Source: Pelargonium cotyledonis (lineage: Eukaryota > Streptophyta > Magnoliopsida > Geraniales > Geraniaceae). From it: a DNA stretch of 25,293 nucleotides. The notes under the pieces were generated by a model, which searched no databases, was not told where the DNA came from, and saw nothing but the letters and a program-made list of their open reading frames with translations. A program made the translations under genes and the position numbers. Shown here piece by piece: positions 22,894 through 25,293 of this stretch; position 1 is the first letter of the stretch; each line of letters opens with the position of its first letter. Where the stretch lies: positions 1-25,293 of the forward strand of contig JAYMTA010000680.1 of the NCBI GenBank assembly GCA_036897625.1, written 5' to 3'.

Positions 22894-24285
22894 GGAGATA
22901 GAATGTGAACAGGAGACAGTATCGAGTCTCTGTGGCTGCTTTGTTCGGAGGATATTCTCTCTCCGGGTGCTGCTTAAGCAAATCAGCAATTGCGCTCAGT
23001 TTCGAACCGTACAATGTGAAGCAATGCGTATAATAAATCGGGGAAACCGAGAGACGAGATTGTTGTTCCGGCGAGGACTCTGTCGCGCGTCGACGGCGCC
23101 GGGAAAATGCTCGGCCGGCGCTGTATGGGAGAGGCGGGATGGTCCTGACAGTTACTGAGCGTGCGATGGTTGGAGGAAAAAGAAAAAGGTCGTCGGGTGG
23201 GTTTACCGCTTGCCCATCCAACTCAAAACCGACCCAAGATCAAAATCCTTTTAACCTTTTGTTGATATATTTATAGGTGACAACTACATGTTCGGAACAA
23301 ATTGTTTTAGATGAAACAAACATTCAATTACGTGTAACAAATTATATGAATGAATATTTGGCTTTGATCCTCAAATCCATTAGGTCATGGGTTCAAGTTT
23401 GGTGGAGAGAGAGAAAGAGAGGAGAAGAGAGAGAAGAATGAGGTATTCTAAAATACCTTCTTTTAATGCTTTGAACTCACGGGTTGTAGCACAGTTGGCA
23501 ACACAGGTTGTGTAAGTGGGAAGAGCGTTTGCGTTCGATCTCCACTCAACCCACAACCCAGTTGGCAGCACAGACTGTGTGAGTGGGAAGAGCGCTTGCG
23601 TTCGATCCCCACTCAACACATCCATGAGAAGATGTGAGAAGCTTTAACTGTGACTAAACGTCGAATAAGATTAGTATGAGTGTGATAAAAAGACGGTCAA
23701 ACTGCCAATGATGCGGGACTTCTCAAGAAACCTATGATTAATGCCTAAAAAATATTTATTTAATTGTTATAAAGAAAAAATGGAATTATATATCTGTAAC
23801 GGGTTGAAATGCGTGCCCTAAAACATATGAGATGATAATATTTTGCTTGAGTGGTAGTGCTCTTGTCTTGAACAAATAAAATCAGCTTGCAATTCTTCCC
23901 ATCACTCCTTAATTTCTTGAAAGGTCCAATGAAAGTATCCAAAATCATGGCACATTATTTTATGGAGGACCCAATTTTCCACTCACCAATTGGTCCTATC
24001 ATAATTTAGATCCCACGCCCATGCCATTACTGTCTCTTCCCAAACCAAAAAAGTTGGATCTACCTAAAAATGGCACCAACTTGTCAACAATGCATGTTAT
24101 GGATATTATTTCAAAACCAAGACAATATCATGAAGCCATATATCAAAGTTATGTATCATATGCTCTTTATTGACAATTACACTTCACAACAAAAATGGAC
24201 AACAATCCAATGAGATGATGAACATCTTTGGCGGAGCCAGTTTAGGGTGGGCTTTTACTGACTTCAACCTACCCCCATTCCGCCG
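22894..24285. other. Intergenic: TAF4 promoter and DUF1685 3' region
   Basis: The first 270 bases are locally GC-rich (about 23040-23150), consistent with the leader and promoter of the TAF4 gene. A 118-codon open frame there on the minus strand overlaps the TAF4 start and has no recognisable domain. After about 23230 the sequence turns AT-rich. Apart from the tRNA-like tandem repeat at 23483-23616, nothing further is recognised. Confidence 0.5.
23483..23616 (+). repeat. Tandem tRNA-derived (SINE-like) repeat, two 67-bp units
   Basis: Two head-to-tail copies with a 67-base period. The stretch from CAGTTGGC through GAAGAGCG to CACTCAAC is nearly identical in both. Unit 1 has a perfect RNA polymerase III A box, TAGCACAGTTGG (23487-23498). 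Unit 2 has a good B box, GTTCGATCC (from 23600). The A-to-B spacing is 46 bases in both units, as in tRNA genes. No full cloverleaf is obvious, so it is better read as a tRNA-derived SINE fragment than as a working tRNA gene. Confidence 0.6.
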
Positions 24286-25032
24286 TTATCTCACCGTGGA
24301 TGCGACTGTGTGAGCCCAAAACTTGAGATGGTCTTTCATGTCCATCTCATTGCCTAAAGCTGGTACTCTCAGATTCATCATCAGTAGCTTCTCTTTCTCT
24401 CTTTGCTCCAAAACCTTCCATGCTTCTGATAAATAAGGTCTTGACACACCACCATGATCATCATGATCAACGTCAACGACCTTCTTATCATCTTCTGTTG
24501 ATCCAAACCTCTGCAACCCAGGAATGATAGAGACCAAACTCGATTCCTTATCTTCCTCGGAGAACACAAACCCTAGATCCATGAACCCTTTGAGCTCGTC
24601 GAACTCCAGCTCCGACAAGCTCTTGCTCAACTTCTTTTTTCGTCTCGCTGACCTAACTCTTGAACTTTTTCGATCATAACTCATGGCCACCTTGTTCTTT
24701 CCGGCCGGAGCCTCCGCCGGCAGCTCCTCCTTCATCACCTTGCCGGAGACGATCGTCTGAAGCCTCGGCGTGGCGATGAGGACTGAGTTGGGAGAGAAAG
24801 AGTATTGGTCGGAGGTGAAGCTACCGGAGCTGGTTTTGGAGAAGAGAGAGTGGTCACTCAGAGACCTGACATGGAGGGTTGGCAAGTGGGTGAGGCTTGG
24901 TTTCTTGATTTGTTCTTGAGCTTCAAGAAATGGGTTTGGTTCTTGAGATGGTGGTGTGGTGGTGGTGGTGGTGGAGGTTTCAAGGCCAAACCAGTGAGAA
25001 TCAAAGAGCTTGAGTACCTCTTCGGCAGACAT
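24286..25032 (-). CDS. DUF1685 family protein
   Basis: Single-exon gene of 248 aa in a plant-specific family of unknown function. The family signature is the block KSLSELEFDELKGFMDLGF with FSEEDKESSLVSIIPGLQR (about 135-175). It is followed by RPYLSEAW (about 199-206) and the C-terminal LKFWAHTVAST. The N-terminal third is low-complexity, with a six-threonine run encoded by an ACC-rich tract near 24950-24975. A basic patch, RSARRKKKLSK, sits just before the domain and could be a nuclear localisation signal. No signal peptide or membrane segment is seen. The start at 25032 is the first ATG of the frame and sits about 100 bases below a TATA box. Function cannot be inferred from neighbours. Confidence 0.87.
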   Translation of the reverse strand: MSAEEVLKLFDSHWFGLETSTTTTTTPPSQEPNPFLEAQEQIKKPSLTHLPTLHVRSLSDHSLFSKTSSGSFTSDQYSFSPNSVLIATPRLQTIVSGKVMKEELPAEAPAGKNKVAMSYDRKSSRVRSARRKKKLSKSLSELEFDELKGFMDLGFVFSEEDKESSLVSIIPGLQRFGSTEDDKKVVDVDHDDHGGVSRPYLSEAWKVLEQREKEKLLMMNLRVPALGNEMDMKDHLKFWAHTVASTVR

Positions 25033-25132
25033 TTTAATGGTGGAAACGGGTTTTTGTTAGGTATGGAAGAGATAGAGGAGAGAGCTTTTGGAGATAAGCA
25101 ATGAGCATATAGGACTTGTAATCACATCTATT

Positions 25133-25145
25133 AATATATATAAAG
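25133..25145 (-). promoter_or_regulatory. TATA box of the DUF1685 gene
   Basis: On the minus strand the sequence reads TTTATATATATTAA, about 105 bases before the start codon. That implies a leader of roughly 70-75 bases. The match to a plant TATA box is strong, but the transcription start is not visible. Confidence 0.55.
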
Positions 25146-25293
25146 TTATCCCGTAAGGGTACAGCTGTCACAATTCTATAATTTTGAAAAAAAAATTATT
25201 TTATTATTTATTGTGATATTTGATATAATGATTTTACTGTTTTTTCTATAATAAGCTTTTAAATTGATTCTTATCCTAAATTTCAGTTTTTTT
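25146..25293. other. AT-rich upstream flank
   Basis: Very AT-rich sequence at the right edge of the window, upstream of the DUF1685 gene. No coding or structural feature is recognised. Confidence 0.5.

Noticed and set aside
22865..23221. 118-codon minus-strand open frame across the TAF4 start
   Set aside because: It overlaps TAF4 exon 1 in another frame and runs through the GC-rich leader. No conserved domain is visible.
23487..23616. Functional tRNA gene
   Set aside because: A and B boxes are present, but no convincing acceptor stem or anticodon arm could be drawn, and the unit is duplicated in tandem. A tRNA-derived repeat fits better.

Overview
This is a nuclear genomic window from a flowering plant, most likely a eudicot and probably a rosid. 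The genes are split by many GT-AG introns with AT-rich sequence between them. Their products are plant-type: a receptor-like cytoplasmic kinase, a group II shaggy/GSK3 kinase, a plant TFIID subunit with an RST domain, and a DUF1685 protein. I cannot fix the genus from the sequence alone.

Layout. (1) 1-1363, plus strand: the 3' half of a receptor-like cytoplasmic kinase gene; its N-lobe is not in the window. (2) 2843-7752, plus: a complete 12-exon GSK3/shaggy-like kinase of the brassinosteroid-signalling type (417 aa), with a TATA-like site and GA-rich leader just upstream. (3) 8415-13301, minus: a complete 10-exon mitochondrial-type aspartate aminotransferase (425 aa), tail to tail with the kinase. 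(4) 14246-16159, minus: a complete 4-exon ribosomal protein L11 (uL5) gene (185 aa), with telo-box-type elements upstream. (5) 17653-22893, minus: a 14-exon TFIID subunit TAF4 gene (933 aa in my preferred model). (6) 24286-25032, minus: an intronless DUF1685 protein (248 aa), with a TATA box upstream.

These are independent housekeeping and signalling genes, not an operon-like system. They touch brassinosteroid signalling, carbon/nitrogen metabolism, translation and basal transcription. I found no sign of an undescribed multi-gene system. The most interesting details are: a displaced 3' splice site in the TAF4 gene, with two in-frame canonical replacements; a Tourist-like MITE with TAA target duplications between the ribosomal protein and TAF4 genes; a tandem tRNA-derived (SINE-like) repeat with A and B boxes; an intronic foldback in the aminotransferase gene; and kinase/aminotransferase linkage that matches an Arabidopsis gene pair as I remember it.

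All exon junctions were placed by hand from splice signals, reading-frame continuity and recalled family sequences. Junction phases add up in every gene except at the one TAF4 site noted above.
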